Shown: in pieces, positions 21,419-32,245 of the stretch
Position numbering within the stretch: the first letter of the stretch is position 1
How the letters are laid out: each line of letters opens with the position of its first letter
NCBI GenBank assembly: GCA_949752735.1
Contig: OX457040.1
Span: forward strand, 3,237,855-3,301,854
Reading direction: 5' to 3'
DNA: 64,000 bases
DNA from: Lumbricus terrestris
Lineage: Eukaryota > Annelida > Clitellata > Crassiclitellata > Lumbricidae
Translations under genes and position numbers: made by a program
The notes under the pieces: model-generated
Seen by the model: the letters and a program-made list of their open reading frames with translations, nothing else
What the model was told of the DNA's origin: nothing
Database searches by the model: none

Positions 21419-22554
21419 CACGCAGGTAATCTACAATTACCATCAATAGTTTTCGTCAAACATCATCGTTAAACTCCAATTAAGCGGCCAAAAGTTCAGT
21501 CATTCAAATATTCTGCGCGAGAGTCTAAGATGAAGAAGAATTCAGGGTAACCTTGAGGTAACCACGACAACGAAGCATTAGCGACTTCATTTTCTTAGTC
21601 TCGGCACAAGAACGTGAGTGACCAGTCCTCTCCCTCGCCATTTTATTTCAGGTTCAGTTCCACATTCCAGCGACAAACTGGTATCAGGAAGATGACATAA
21701 TTATTCTTAAAACTCTGGACCATCACACGGAAGATATCAATTATCGATAATATTTCTCATCAGAGCTTGGAGACTACCCCTTTCTTTTTGACAAGCATGC
21801 CCCCACCGTACAGGGTCTACATAAAAGTGACATGTATTAGCTCGGTACCATATCGTACAGCTCGAGGCCAGCCAGACCATGAGTACTATTGAGTAGTGAG
21901 TATCTATGGAAGGCATAAAGAGACTGCATGGCCATATACAACATATTTTATCAGTGCGCATATCACAACTAAGATGATCAGACAACATCACACTAAGAAC
22001 TTTTAAGTTGCCTACCTTGGTTAAGTCCGATGTTTCTATTGGATCGGTTCAACCCCCGGCAAGCCGCGTGGTCCTCTGACAATTCTTTCATATGTCTTAT
22101 TACAGTTTATCTTAAGGTTGCATGCATGGTGTGATTTGATCCAGTTCAGCTAGTATGGTAGCATTATTTGAGGATGGAATCAGCAGGTAAGTATCATCTA
22201 GCAATTCCAGAGCATGTGCAGTAGCAGAATTTTACTATGGCAGGTCAAGTTGGTAGACATTCAAAAGATTTTAATCGTAATATTTGGTAAGCCTAGAATA
22301 TATTTTGATGCTTGATTGTGTGCCAGCTGATAGCTGCTATCAATCCTAAATAATCAGATGTAAATACAAACTTTTAATTCAGCCAGCTTGCCTTCACTTC
22401 CAGTGGCCTAATACTGTTTAGCGATATTTAACTTTCGTTGGCTCTCTTATCGTCGATCCTTACCGACACGGTAGAGAAATAATTCTATGACATAGTCTCT
22501 GAATTTCTAGGTTTCGCTCTATAAAATCACAGTTCAATTACAATTTACGATTGA

Positions 22555-22670
22555 ACTCCGCCACTGGTCGCACTCTGCCAGTGCCATTCCCTAGCCTGGA
22601 TAAAGAAGGAGGGCGTCGCTAATGGTCTTTGCTACCACACAGTGACGTTAAACTGCAAATACCACCACCA
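22555..22670 (-). repeat. R2 dispersed repeat
   Basis: Minus strand GTTTAACGTCACTGTGTGGT, AGCAAAGACCATTAGCGACG, CCCTCCTTCTTTATCCAGG and GGCACTGGCAGAGTGCGACC. Box A is not evident at its 5' side. Confidence 0.75.
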
Positions 22671-23043
22671 ATCGACGATTGTAATTATTGAATTGTTTAT
22701 CGAAATCCGGTGATCATAGCTTTGGCTGATGATGAACCTTTGCAGACTGCTTAATAAGTCACTTCCGAATCTTTAATTCCGAATCGTTGCTACCATTTAG
22801 TCGTTTGATTATGACACTCAAAATTCCATGAATTATTATCATTATTCCGGCGATATCAGCTAGTTCAGATATTATATAAAATATTCAGTTATTAATTGCC
22901 TAATACCTAAAAATTGTTACTCACTTCAATAAAGTTTATTAATATTGCAAGCTAGTCCATATTATTTTCCCTTGAACGTCTCGCCTTACCACACTTAATA
23001 GCCACAAAGACTATTTATACCTTTTAATATACGCCGGTGATGA

Positions 23044-23215
23044 CTTATTAAAGGTGTTTAATTCGACTGATATAAAAACGTTAGGTTCAATCCGTTTAAC
23101 GACAATTCACGCCCAATGGAGCTGAGGACACAGAGTAGGCCTCTATTTATATTTTATATACAGCGAATGATTATTAATGCATGCTTCAATCGTTTAGTGA
23201 CATCTCGTGGCTATC
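23044..23215 (+). repeat. Box A/box B repeat with a second box B
   Basis: TTATTAAAGGTGTTTAATTC (23,046-23,065) precedes CCGTTTAACGACAATTCACG (about 23,091). A further CGTTTAGTGACATCTCGTGG is at about 23,192-23,211. Confidence 0.65.
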
Positions 23216-23630
23216 AGGTTGACCCCCGGGTTATCGGTCATAGTTGCACATAATGGTTTTTTGCTTCCAAAATTTGTTTCATTTAGACTAAAATTGTGGC
23301 ATTTTAAGCAGCCGGATGGGTGTTCATGTAGGCTACTGAAAGACACATTTTTACGTAGACAGTGTGATGATATCCCACAACATTCTAACGCTAAGCCCGA
23401 GATAGAGATAGCAAATGTATCATAATTTTTGAAGAGAAGCAAATTACAGGGCTTTTTTAAACGTGCAGTTGTACACAAAATGTGCAGTTCTGAATAGATT
23501 TGTGCAGTTGCAGAAACACTTCTGTACAGTTAAAACTATCAAAAAAGGTCATTGTCCTCCGGTTGGAAGTAATTTACCATGGAGGATTGGAAAGGAAAGA
23601 AAGGGTTGTGCAATTCTAAAAATCCCTTAA

Positions 23631-24598
23631 CCCTCAGGCTACCAAGCTTTTTTGTAACACTGACTACCAAAGGTGGGGTGGTTCCCACCCTCCTGGATTT
23701 TGGGTTTGGCTTGAGATATCATAACTTATAATACACCATTGGATTCAGCATTCATTTCTGCACAAAATGGTATATTTGGGTTTAGAAAATATGAATGCCC
23801 CTCGAAATTATGAATTTTTTACCATGGGTACCCGTCGATTTCACAAAACGTATACTTACGCATAGGGAATATATTAGATTATGTGTGTTTTGTACATAAT
23901 TTATATATAAAAAATAGTTTACATATAATAAAGTCCAATGTTCAACTATAAAAACTTGTTATTAGTCTGTTTTATGTTCAATCAAAACAAAAAAAAATGT
24001 TGTAGCCGCTGAAAAATGTTTACGCAGACATATCGGCTTGCGTTGTAAAAAAACCCAACATTTTCACACATTTTAATTTATTTTGAGCACTTCCGGTCGT
24101 CAAAAGAGAAATTATTTAGTACCATAAAATAGCCCTAAATGCCCTCTACAGAATGGCATAATTTATTTCTATTAAAAAATAAATCATGGATAAGTTATAA
24201 TAGAAAAAACATGACATTTTTATGAAAATAAAACACCTTTATATATATATTTTAATTTATTTTGAGCACTTCCGGTTGTCAAAAGACAACTCAATGAGCA
24301 TGGAAACGTAGCCCCACATTCCCTCTATAGAATGGTATAATTTGTGTCTCTTAATATTAAAGGGCGGAAAAGTTACAGACGATATTCTAGGGGGTTGGTA
24401 TCCACCCCCCCTGGCACCTTGGGTATATCGGGTGTAACTTTTGAACGGTAGGGGCATCATCAAACATTTCAGCTCAAAATGTGTCCAATGAACCCTCTAC
24501 AGCCACCAATTTTTTCAAAATTTTATTCCAGACGGAACGCGTTTGATTTGCGAAAAACCTAGGGGGGGCAACCATCACCCCCCTTGGTAGCCCGAGGG
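23631..24598 (+). mobile_element. piggyBac-type non-autonomous element, copy 2 (968 bp)
   Basis: TTAA flanks both ends (23,627-23,630 and 24,599-24,602). The TIRs are CCCTCAGGCTACCA and CCCTCGGGCTACCA. It aligns end to end with copy 1 at 8,229-9,210, in the same orientation. The AT-rich interior has two related halves containing GAGCACTTCCGGT. Small frames inside are not conserved. Confidence 0.95.
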
Positions 24599-24835
24599 TT
24601 AAAACAGCCCTGGCAAATTATGCCATAATATTCAGAGAATGTGGGGCTATATAGAATATATGCCCATGTTCACTATTCGGACTTTTAATCATCTGAATTA
24701 CTCTTAGTAAATTAAAATGTGTGAAATTTGGAGATATTTTCATCATAACGCAAACATTATAATTATAACATGGCTTTCGCCCGTTTGAAGGTAACAGTGT
24801 GGCTGGGGAAACCCTGGTGATCCACTGTCGAGCAG

Positions 24836-25052
24836 GGTATCCTATCATTTGGTCGAAAGTCATTTGGTCGAAATCATTTAGTCGAAATCATTTGGTCGAC
24901 GTTGAAAAAATCGAACGATCAAAAAGTCGAATGATCGTTTGGTCGACAATCAAAAAGTCGAACGATCAAAAGATCGACAATCAAAAGGTCGAAAATCAAA
25001 AGATCGACATTCAAAATGAAGCATGTTTAATAGAATTCGGACGATTTTACTA
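24836..25052 (+). repeat. MULE left terminal inverted repeat
   Basis: Built from short modules: TCATTTGGTCGAAA repeated, then AAAAAGTCGAACGATC and GATCGACAATCAAAAGGTCG. It matches the reversed right end at roughly 88% by eye and ends at TTTTACTACAAGT. Confidence 0.9.
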
Positions 25053-25154
25053 CAAGTTTTATCATTTGTATGCTAATTCAATGCTAAGGTTAGTTTTATA
25101 CATCTATAGCGTCATTATATAAAGATTGCCCATATAAAAAATGTCACTATTAGC

Positions 25155-25411
25155 CTATGCTTGCAACTCAAGGTTGTGAGCAATGCCCCTCAAATAGTCC
25201 ATATTCGGGCGCTTTCCATACTCAGCAGCGACTCTCTTCAGCCGTTCAGCATAGTCCTTGAATTTCTTCTTTCCCGCAGGCGGAAGTTGTCCAGCTAAGA
25301 ATTGTTCCAGCTTCAGTTCGTTCAAGCTTTGCTCCTTCTTCAGGGTCTCAATAAACTTCCATATTGAAGGATGATAGGCACCAAGCAGCTGACAGAACCC
25401 GCGGTGCCAAC
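25155..25411 (-). pseudogene. MULE transposase, last exon (C-terminus)
   Basis: On the minus strand a 3' splice site (TTTGCTTTTGTTAAG|G at 25,412/25,411) opens a frame reading GWHRGFCQLLGAYHPSIWKF, then KKEQSLNELKLEQFLAGQ, then YLRGIAHNLELQA and a stop at 25,155-25,157. Animal MULE transposases end with NNxVEGWHxxFxxLxGxxHPxIWKFI followed by a helical tail. Here NNSVEG is supplied by the upstream exon at 29,443. This exon is intact. The mature protein would bind the TIRs and catalyse excision and insertion. The frame is too short to appear as a conventional ORF because it starts at a splice site. Confidence 0.88.
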
Positions 25412-26680
25412 CTTAACAAAAGCAAAACATAACGCATTTGGTGAACAGAGCGATACCAAAACCATCTGACAGATTTGTGTTAACAGGAAGATTAATTATA
25501 ATAGAATTACTTGTTATCCAATTATAGCATGGAGGTAATTCTGAAGGAGCATAATAAGTCTAGTAAGTATAATCGGCTTGTCTCAATGTAGGCCTAGCAT
25601 CCAAATCTCTGGAAGTCTGTAGCAGGCTACTGGTGCCCATCTAAACCTATAAAATACAGTTTGTAATGTGAGCTTGATAAAAAATCTCCTCATCCACGCG
25701 ACCGATTTTTCCAAATAATTACAAAACAACTTCTAACCGCCCCATGACAACACTATCGGGATTCGCGATCCAAAAATATTACCTTTTGACGAGCTTGAAA
25801 ATTTATTTTTTCTAACCGAATCCTAGCACTGTTAAGACGCCATTAAATTTTGCTTTCAACCATCATCTTCAGCAAACATTGAGACCATCGATGATATATT
25901 GGTGATTGAACCCAGTACATTAATGATGTCATGGCCGATTTTAAAATTAGCCTATAGCGCGTTATTCCGTTAATTAATATCTATATCGTGTCGTATGTAT
26001 CAGCAGCCTATTTAAGACGCAATAATTTTCGCCGATCGATTTTCAACGAAAAAATAGATAGTCCTTGGCCTGCCATGAGGTCCCGTATGCACTTTGGTGT
26101 TGGGGGAGTTTCTCACTTCCAATCAGTCAGTGGGTCCCTGGACATGAAAAATCACCGAGGTGCTTGTCCGCCATGACGTCACGAATGGCGCAATTGCAAA
26201 ATCCAATATGGCCGCCACCGGCCATATTGGAAAAATAGTCTTTATTATTTCTTACACGATATGCACGTGTAATACCTCTAATCTTACTAAGTCAGGTATG
26301 TAGAATTCATTTCTGATATTGATTTTGTCACCCGGGATCATCTGAAGGTCATACGGCCATTTTCAAGGTCATTTAATGCATCTTTCTCATTCATCACAGC
26401 ATATGCCCTGTAATACCCCAAATAATACTGATTCAGGTATGCAGAATTCATTTCTGATATTGATTTTGTCATCCGGGGTCATCTGAAGGTTATAAGGTCA
26501 ACGTCAAGGTCATTCTTTAATTTTTATATTACTTACATCATATGCACGTGTAATACCTCAAATGTTACCGATTCAGGCATGTCGAATTCATTTAGGCTAT
26601 GATATTATTTTTGTCATCCGGGGTCAACTGAAGGTCATAAGGTCATTGTCAAGGTCATTGTGTCGCATCAATGATGCGGA

Positions 26681-27827
26681 TTATAACTTGACGTAATACT
26701 GACATTTTCTTGGAAGCAGTGCGCTGAAGTGTTCCTCCCATCTCCGATTTAATGGCTCAAGTTTTGCCTCGCGTTCTCTGTGTGTTGCAAGTAGTTGGCA
26801 TGCTCTGTGCACCAGAAAAGCCCCTCGCTGGATGTGGCCTCTGACCTCGCTGCTTGTAGGAGGAAGTGCGTCAATTCTGACTGTGGATGTGATATAGATT
26901 TTTAGTCTCAGCTGGTCGAACGTCTCACAGGTTGTACTTGACCATGCTCCAGCCCAGACACGTGCCAAGTACTTCTGTGCCAATGCTGCATCTTGTTCTA
27001 GCAGCGTGTCTGTCTCTCCAAAGTTTGTTAGATACTGTACTGGGTCACAGGCTAAAGCTGCGTGTTTGGATCCCACCTTACTCGTGCAGTCATCTCCTGT
27101 CAACATATGTGACTTGATGACTGCTTTGGCCAGGGATGCTCCACGTTCTGAAACCGCTTGATGAAGAGGAAGCATTCGCCGATGTTCACCAGTGCCATAC
27201 TGCTGCCACATCTCCTGCAACCCCAGGTCAATGAAGTATATGGTGTGTAGCAATAATGCGAAAGTGTCCGTGTCGTTTGAGACTACGACAAGTCTCTTGC
27301 ACCATTGCACACAAACAGTCCAGGCTGTCCAGTCTACGTGCATCACCAGCCTGGCATCCACCTCCTCGATCCAGTTCAACAGGTCTGGGATCTCTTCTCC
27401 GTCAGTCGACATTGCGGGAAGTGCTTCATCTTCAGAAACAAGAGAGCTGGCAATGACTGTAACATTGCCATAGGCTCGATTGATAGCAATATCTCTATCC
27501 AGAATCTGCAGATTTTGCCTGTTTTCCAGCGATGCCTAGAACTTTTCAAGTTCATGAGGAATTGGCGTGTATCTGTTCATGCTGAAAATTTCGATGCCTG
27601 ATGTTGTGTCAACACGCCGCATGCGATCCCCTTTCTTAAGAGACATCTCATTGTAGATAGGAGTCGAGTACCAGATGGACGTACTTCACATTTTGGCAAA
27701 ATGGAGAAGCTGAGGTTATGACGGCCTCGATGACCCTACCAATATTGGGGAATTGCGTGAGTGGCAGCTGTCGAATCCTAGACATGATATCTACCACAAC
27801 ATGAGTGTCAAGAATAGCAATGTCCAT
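26681..27827 (-). pseudogene. Broken gene of an uncharacterised invertebrate multi-copy family with a DTD motif (possibly PIN/FEN-like)
   Basis: The 3' 243 codons (26,681-27,412) are open. The same frame runs upstream to a TAG at about 27,536-27,538, and homology continues beyond it: VHLVLDSYL, then after a frameshift near 27,655 KKGDRMRRV, GIEIFSMNRYTPIPHELEKF, stop, ENRQNLQILDRDIA. Then come EEVDARLVMHVDW, KRLVVVSNDTDTFALLLHTI, GTGEHRRMLPLHQA, VGSKHAALACDPVQYL, ALPPTSSEVRGHIQRGAFLV and EPLNRRWEEHF. Many marine invertebrate genomes encode such proteins in multiple copies without known function. The E/D-A-D-x-R and DTD acidic positions resemble PIN/FEN nuclease active sites, which is inference. 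One stop and one frameshift mark it as a pseudogene. Confidence 0.75.
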
Positions 27828-28036
27828 GTTCCTACGTGCCTCTGCTCTGCCTAGCTAAGATGACAGTTCAGTCCTCTCCTTTTCTATTGTCGATGCTGTC
27901 TTCTGAGGCTAGTCGGTGAACCTTGGCAGTTTCGACTTCGATATGTCATCCTAATTTACTTTGTCTTCTCTACTAAGCGATCCCATCTGTACGAGCGGTA
28001 TATGCATCCTTGCCATCGTCGAGAAAATGAACTTGG

Positions 28037-28667
28037 AGCATCCCTGGCCAAAGCAGTCATCAAGGCACATGTGTTGACAGAAGACGACTGCATGAGTAAG
28101 GTGGGATCTAAACACGCAGCTTTAGCCTAGGATCCAGTACAATATCTAACAAACGCTGGAGAGACAGACAAGCTGCTAGAACAAGATGCAGCATTAGCAC
28201 AGGAGTGGTGGTGGTGACGGGACATGTGTGGTTCTCTTGGCACCGTATGTGACTGCCTCTACAGAGTCCGTCGATCGCTTGTCTCTAAATGTGTGCTTGT
28301 TTATGGCGCTATATAAATTGTCTCATCATCATCATCATTATCATCATCATCGTCATCATCAGAAGTACTTGGTACGTGTTTGGGCTGGAGGCTGCCTGGA
28401 GCATGGTCAAAATTAATACAACTTGTGAGACGTTCGACCAGCTATAACTATATCACATCCACAGGCGGAATTGACGCTCTTCCTCCTAAAAGCAGCGGAA
28501 TCAGAGGCCACATCCAGCGAGGGGCTTTCCTGGTGCACAGAGCATGCCAACTACTTGCAACACAAAATGAACGCGAGGCAAAACTAGAGCTATTAAATCG
28601 GAGATGGGAGGAAAACTTCGGTGCACTGCTTCCAAGTATTACGTCAAGTTATAATCCGTATCACTGA
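28037..28667 (+). pseudogene. Second, inverted copy of the DTD-family gene (3' half)
   Basis: Plus-strand pieces LGASLAKAVIKAHVLTED, KVGSKHAALA (stop), GETDKLLEQDAALAQ, then after the 157-bp insertion KYLVRVWAGGCLEHGQN and, frameshifted, GIDALPPKSSGIRGHIQRGA, FLVHRACQLLATQ and ELLNRRWEENFGALLP match 26,681-27,160 on the other strand. It lacks the DTD region. It carries more lesions than the left copy. Confidence 0.85.
28205..28362 (+). mobile_element. Short LINE-tail-like insertion with (ATC)n tail
   Basis: Absent from the left arm. It ends ATGGCGCTATATAAATTGTC followed by (ATC)n. The GCGCTATATAAAT word is the common LINE 3' terminus in this window. The insertion postdates the inverted duplication. 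Confidence 0.7.
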
Positions 28668-29134
28668 TGCGACACAATGACCTTGACAATGACCTTATGA
28701 CCTTCAGTTGACCCCGGATGACAACAATAATATCATAGCCTAAATGAATTCGACATACCTGAATCGGTAACATTTGAGGTATTACACGTGCATATGATGT
28801 AAGTAATATAAAAATTAAAGAATGACCTTGACGTTGACCTTATAACCTTCAGATGACCCCGGATGACAAAATCAATATCAGAAATGAATTCTGCATACCT
28901 GAATCAGTATTATTTGGGGTATTACAGTGCATATGCTGTGATGAATGAGAAAGATGCATTAAATGACCTTGAAAATGGCCTTATGACCTTCAGATGACCC
29001 CGGGTGACAAAATCAATATCAGAAATGAATTCTACATACCTGACTTAGTAAGATTAGAGTTATTACACGTGCATATCGTGTAAGAAATAATAAAGACTAA
29101 TTTTCCAATATGGCCGGTGGCTGACTATAGCTTA

Positions 29135-29378
29135 AACATGGACGGGTGGAAGTTGGGTTGAACCGAAAACCTAAATTTCACGGGCAACGCCGGGCACCAA
29201 AGGTGGTTAGACTGGGCTGGGGCCGATGGAAGAAGGCGAGGTGAGAAGGGCGGCGTGGGAGTGGGGTCAGGCGTGGCGGGGGACGAAAACAGAAATTTCC
29301 CGGGCGTGGGAGCGGCCTGACTGGGAAGTGGGAACTAAAAACCGAAATTTCCCGGGCAACGCCGGGTAATTCAGCTAG
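29135..29378 (+). mobile_element. Helitron/Helentron-type 3' end
   Basis: The terminal hairpin CCCGGGCAACGCCGGG is followed by TAATTCAGCTAG at 29,378 and then TT. A GC-rich 3' hairpin 10-12 bp before a terminal CTRR is characteristic of Helitrons. Upstream, ACCGAAATTTCCCGGGC-type repeats occur two to three times, as in the element at 47.7-49.1 kb. The 5' end is not visible. Confidence 0.75.
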
Positions 29379-29442
29379 TTAATCATATAGTAAAACCGCA
29401 AACGAAGTGTAATCTATAATAGAAAAAGATAATGGGACATAC

Positions 29443-29587
29443 CTTCGACTGAGTTGTTCGTTTTTGGGATGTCCTCTGCACATTCCAAAACCGAATAGCG
29501 AACATGGGCGCATCTCGACCTCCTCGTCGCCCCGGCCTGCCGATCCAAGTGTCTTCGAAATAGTTTGTCAATTCCCTTAATTCGCAC
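29443..29587 (-). pseudogene. MULE transposase, upstream exon (partial, one frameshift)
   Basis: Minus strand: CELRELTNYFEDTWIGRPGR and DAPMFAIRFWNV in one frame, then EDIPKTNNSVEG in the next, ending at a consensus donor (TCGAAG|GTATGT at 29,443/29,442). In MULE transposases WN is followed within ~20 residues by TNNxVEGWH. Joining to the exon at 25,411 restores the GWH codon phase exactly, which supports the intron. A single-base indel between FWNV and EDIP breaks the frame. The exon begins abruptly at the TIR, so everything upstream has been lost. Confidence 0.85.
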
Positions 29588-29807
29588 TTGTAGTAAAATG
29601 GTTGGAATTCTCTTAAACATGCTTCATTTTCAATGTAGATCTTTTGATTTTCGACCTTTTGATTGTCGATCTTTTGATCGTTCGACTGTTTGATTGTCGA
29701 CCAAATGATCATGCGACTTTTTGATCGTTCGATTTTTTCATCGTCGACCAAATGACTTCGACCAAATGATTTCGACCAAATGACTTTCGACCAAATGATA
29801 GTAAACC
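29588..29807 (-). repeat. MULE right terminal inverted repeat
   Basis: Reverse-complement partner of 24,836-25,052 with the same module order. The 9-bp duplication GTCGAGCAG follows at 29,808-29,816. Confidence 0.9.
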
Positions 29808-30867
29808 GTCGAGCAGGGAGTTTTGAGACTCTTGATGGGAATCGGCTTAGCACAGAATTTTTTGTTGGTTTAGCCTCCACACAGTCCCGTAACGCCTCCC
29901 ACTCCACGAAACCCCAGCCAGCTTTTTGGGGGAGGGTTGTTCTGTTCACGGTGTTTTAGTCTTGGTGCCACTATGTCTTCGTAATTCAGATAAACGTAAG
30001 GTGTAGCCTGAGGGTTGATATCTGTGCCTTATAATGCCTTGAGGTTGGAAGTCGGCGGGTTAACCAGTTTCCAGTTTTACGCTGATATCAAAACTGCAGG
30101 CCTATCGTAAATCTAGTCCGATGCCCGTTGTGTTTCTTTATAGTATCTTGCATATTTTGGCCGTTCTTTTTTTTATTTCTGTGCTTTTAATTTCTATCTG
30201 CTTTTAATCTTTTGTCTTTTTCTTTTCTTTTTCTTTTCCCCATTTACTCAGGCGCCTATCATATTTCTCCATATTTCCCCCCCAAGGAAACCCAACCGTA
30301 AAGGTCGTTGATGTCACTCATGAGTTTATGTTAATTTAAATCTTTGTTAGAAGTCCATTGAACCTAGCAATGAAAAGCAGATTGAACATATTTTGCGTTA
30401 CGAAAGCACTTCTCAAAGGCACTGAAATTAATAGTTCATATGACGCTAAATAGAGCAACCCCTCTGCTTTGTAAACTCTGGCATAACAATTTATCATTTT
30501 GCAAACTATCTGTTGCGCCTCTTCACTCTAGGTCATACGACAACTAAAATAACACGACGATGTTAAGGAACAGAGTGGAGTTGGCACTGGGCAATAAGCG
30601 CAGTGTAAAATTATGACATTCCACGTTGTAGGACCAGAGGCCGAGAATGAACGGAACTATCGAATAGTACTCGCCAACTAGGATAATAAACCCTCCTCCA
30701 TTTCCGGGTCAGAGATTGGCACCACCATTGTTATCAGAGTATATAATTATGTGAGTGGCTAGCGGAGCACCATGATAGTAATTTAAGAGGCTTACGAGTT
30801 AATTTGAATGGACAGATTGATCCGGATCGGCTTCCAAACTTTTGATCACAGAATAATTTTCATTTTA

Positions 30868-31000
30868 TGACTATTATTGAATGTCAAAACTTCCTATTAA
30901 AAGTGTCGTATTTCATCGAAGAATGTTTTTAATTTTTGCAAATTATTGAATGTTAAAGCTTTCTATTAAAGGTGTCTTATTTCAACCATTAATTTTTTTA
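30868..31000 (+). repeat. Tandem pair of ~75-bp units carrying box A
   Basis: ATTATTGAATGTCAAAACTT...CTATTAAAAGTGTCGTATTT and ATTATTGAATGTTAAAGCTT...CTATTAAAGGTGTCTTATTT are adjacent copies. The rest of 29,820-31,060 shows no gene or repeat I recognise. Confidence 0.65.
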
Positions 31001-31132
31001 GAATTAACAACATTGAATATATAACGGTCATGAGCCAAATCGTATGCCACTGATGCAAATATGACCTTGCTCAGAATTGGATTTTGGCACTGGGCCTATT
31101 TACTAGTCAAATTCCTACTCCTTGTCCTCTAT

Positions 31133-31202
31133 CTCATCATCATCGTCGTCATCATAATCGTCATCGTCATCATCATCATCATCATCATCATTATCATCAT
31201 CA

Positions 31203-31240
<38 letters not shown>

Positions 31241-31680
31241 GTCGTCGTCGTCGTCGCCGTCATCGTCATCGTCATCCTCGTCGTCGTCGTCGTCGTCGCC
31301 GCCGTCGTCGTCGTCGTCGTCGCCGTCGTTGCCGTCGTCATCGTCATCGTCATCCTCATCGTCATCGTCATCCTCATCGTCATCGTCATCGTCGTCGTCG
31401 TCGTCGTCGTCGCTGTCGTTGTTGTCGACGTCGTCATCGTCGTCGTCAACGTAGTCTTCATCATCATCATCGTCGTCTTTAGCATCATCTTTTTCAACAT
31501 CTTCATTCTCTTCTTTCTTCTTCTTCTTCTTCTTCTTCTTCTTCTTCTTCTTCTTCTTCTTCTTCTTCTTCTTCTTCTTCATCTTCTTCTTCTTCTTCTT
31601 TTTTTTCTTCTTCTTCTTCTTCTTCTTCTTCTTCTTCTTCTTCTTCTTCTTCTTCTTCTTCTTCATCTTCTTCTTCTTCA
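31133..31680 (+). repeat. (TCA/TCG)n then (TTC)n trinucleotide tract, ~550 bp
   Basis: Positions 31,133-31,490 are almost pure TCA/TCG triplets and 31,505-31,680 almost pure TTC. Six frames stay open (poly-D, poly-K, poly-V and so on), which is a triplet artefact. The purine-pyrimidine half may adopt triplex DNA. Confidence 0.97.
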
Positions 31681-31839
31681 TTTCCTGATTTACACAGGAT
31701 TTATTATGCGGGCCATGAAATTCTTGTAAAGTATTGTAAAATCACCTGCATATTGGTTACAATAGGCCTACAAAAACTAAACTTCATTGTGTTAGTAAAG
31801 ACAAAGAAGTTCAACTGACACTGCCTATAATTATAATAC

Positions 31840-31925
31840 AAACTCCTTGGATTCACTCATTCCATTTTCAATTTGAAACCAATAATTTATTTGGTGATCT
31901 TTCGTTTAATGAAATCCTGTTTATT
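31840..31925 (+). repeat. Dispersed repeat, second copy at 56,640-56,720
   Basis: Shared order: GGATTCACTC, CCATTTTCAATTTGAAACCA, ATCTTTCGTTTAATGAAATC, CTGT. Not coding. A box A word (TAATAAAAGGTGTTTAATAA) follows at 32,002-32,021. Confidence 0.6.
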
Positions 31926-32245
31926 ATAATTGCAGTGGGAAGCTCCATGACAATTTCAGTTAATAAACAATCGATGCTTATTATACTGTTATCTAAGAAT
32001 TAATAAAAGGTGTTTAATAACATTGAAATGAAACGCAGAGTTTCCATTATTCAGCTAGATCTCAAAATTGATGAGTCATTGACAATATGTATGTTAGGGT
32101 GGTTCAAAAAAAAAAAATTCAAGCTAGATACCAAGACACCCTCTCAATTTGTTAGACTTGTCAACATTATTATTGACACCAAATTTCAACTTCCTAGTCC
32201 AACTGGAAGATGGTGCTCAACGACATAGAAATATTACCATGTACA

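Larger units (their letters stand above)
26214..29121. repeat. Inverted duplication with ~0.93-kb arms around a DTD-motif gene
   Basis: GCCACCGGCCATATTGGAAA at 26,214 is mirrored at 29,102-29,121. The arms run to about 27,155 and from about 28,037. The outer ~450 bp of each arm has three ~150-bp units, each ending in TCAAGGTCATT. The inner part is the 3' half of a protein-coding gene in both arms. The right arm has an extra ~157-bp insertion (28,205-28,362). It sits in the MULE intron. No target duplication was seen outside 26,214/29,121, so I cannot say whether this is a transposon with long TIRs or a local inverted duplication. Confidence 0.8.
24836..29807 (-). mobile_element. Mutator-like element (MULE) with 9-bp target duplication and nested insertions
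   Basis: GTCGAGCAG occurs immediately outside both ends (24,827-24,835 and 29,808-29,816). The ends are inverted copies over about 220 bp, starting GGTATCCTATCATTTGGTCG on the left and GGTTTACTATCATTTGGTCG (reversed) on the right. A 9-bp duplication with long TIRs is the MULE signature. Between them lie two exons of a MULE-type transposase on the minus strand, separated by a 4.03 kb GT-AG interval that holds other repeats. The N-terminal two thirds of the transposase is missing, because exon sequence starts directly at the right TIR. Confidence 0.9.

Noticed and set aside
21737..21991. 84-codon minus frame
   Set aside because: No recognisable motif, no repeat context and a length expected by chance.
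26681..27412. Intact functional 243-aa host gene
   Set aside because: Homology continues upstream across a TAG and a frameshift, so the apparent start at 27,412 is internal and the gene is broken.
31061..31729. 222-codon and 188-codon frames (poly-V/L, poly-D/K)
   Set aside because: Trinucleotide repeat artefact: TCN and TTC tracts are open in all frames.
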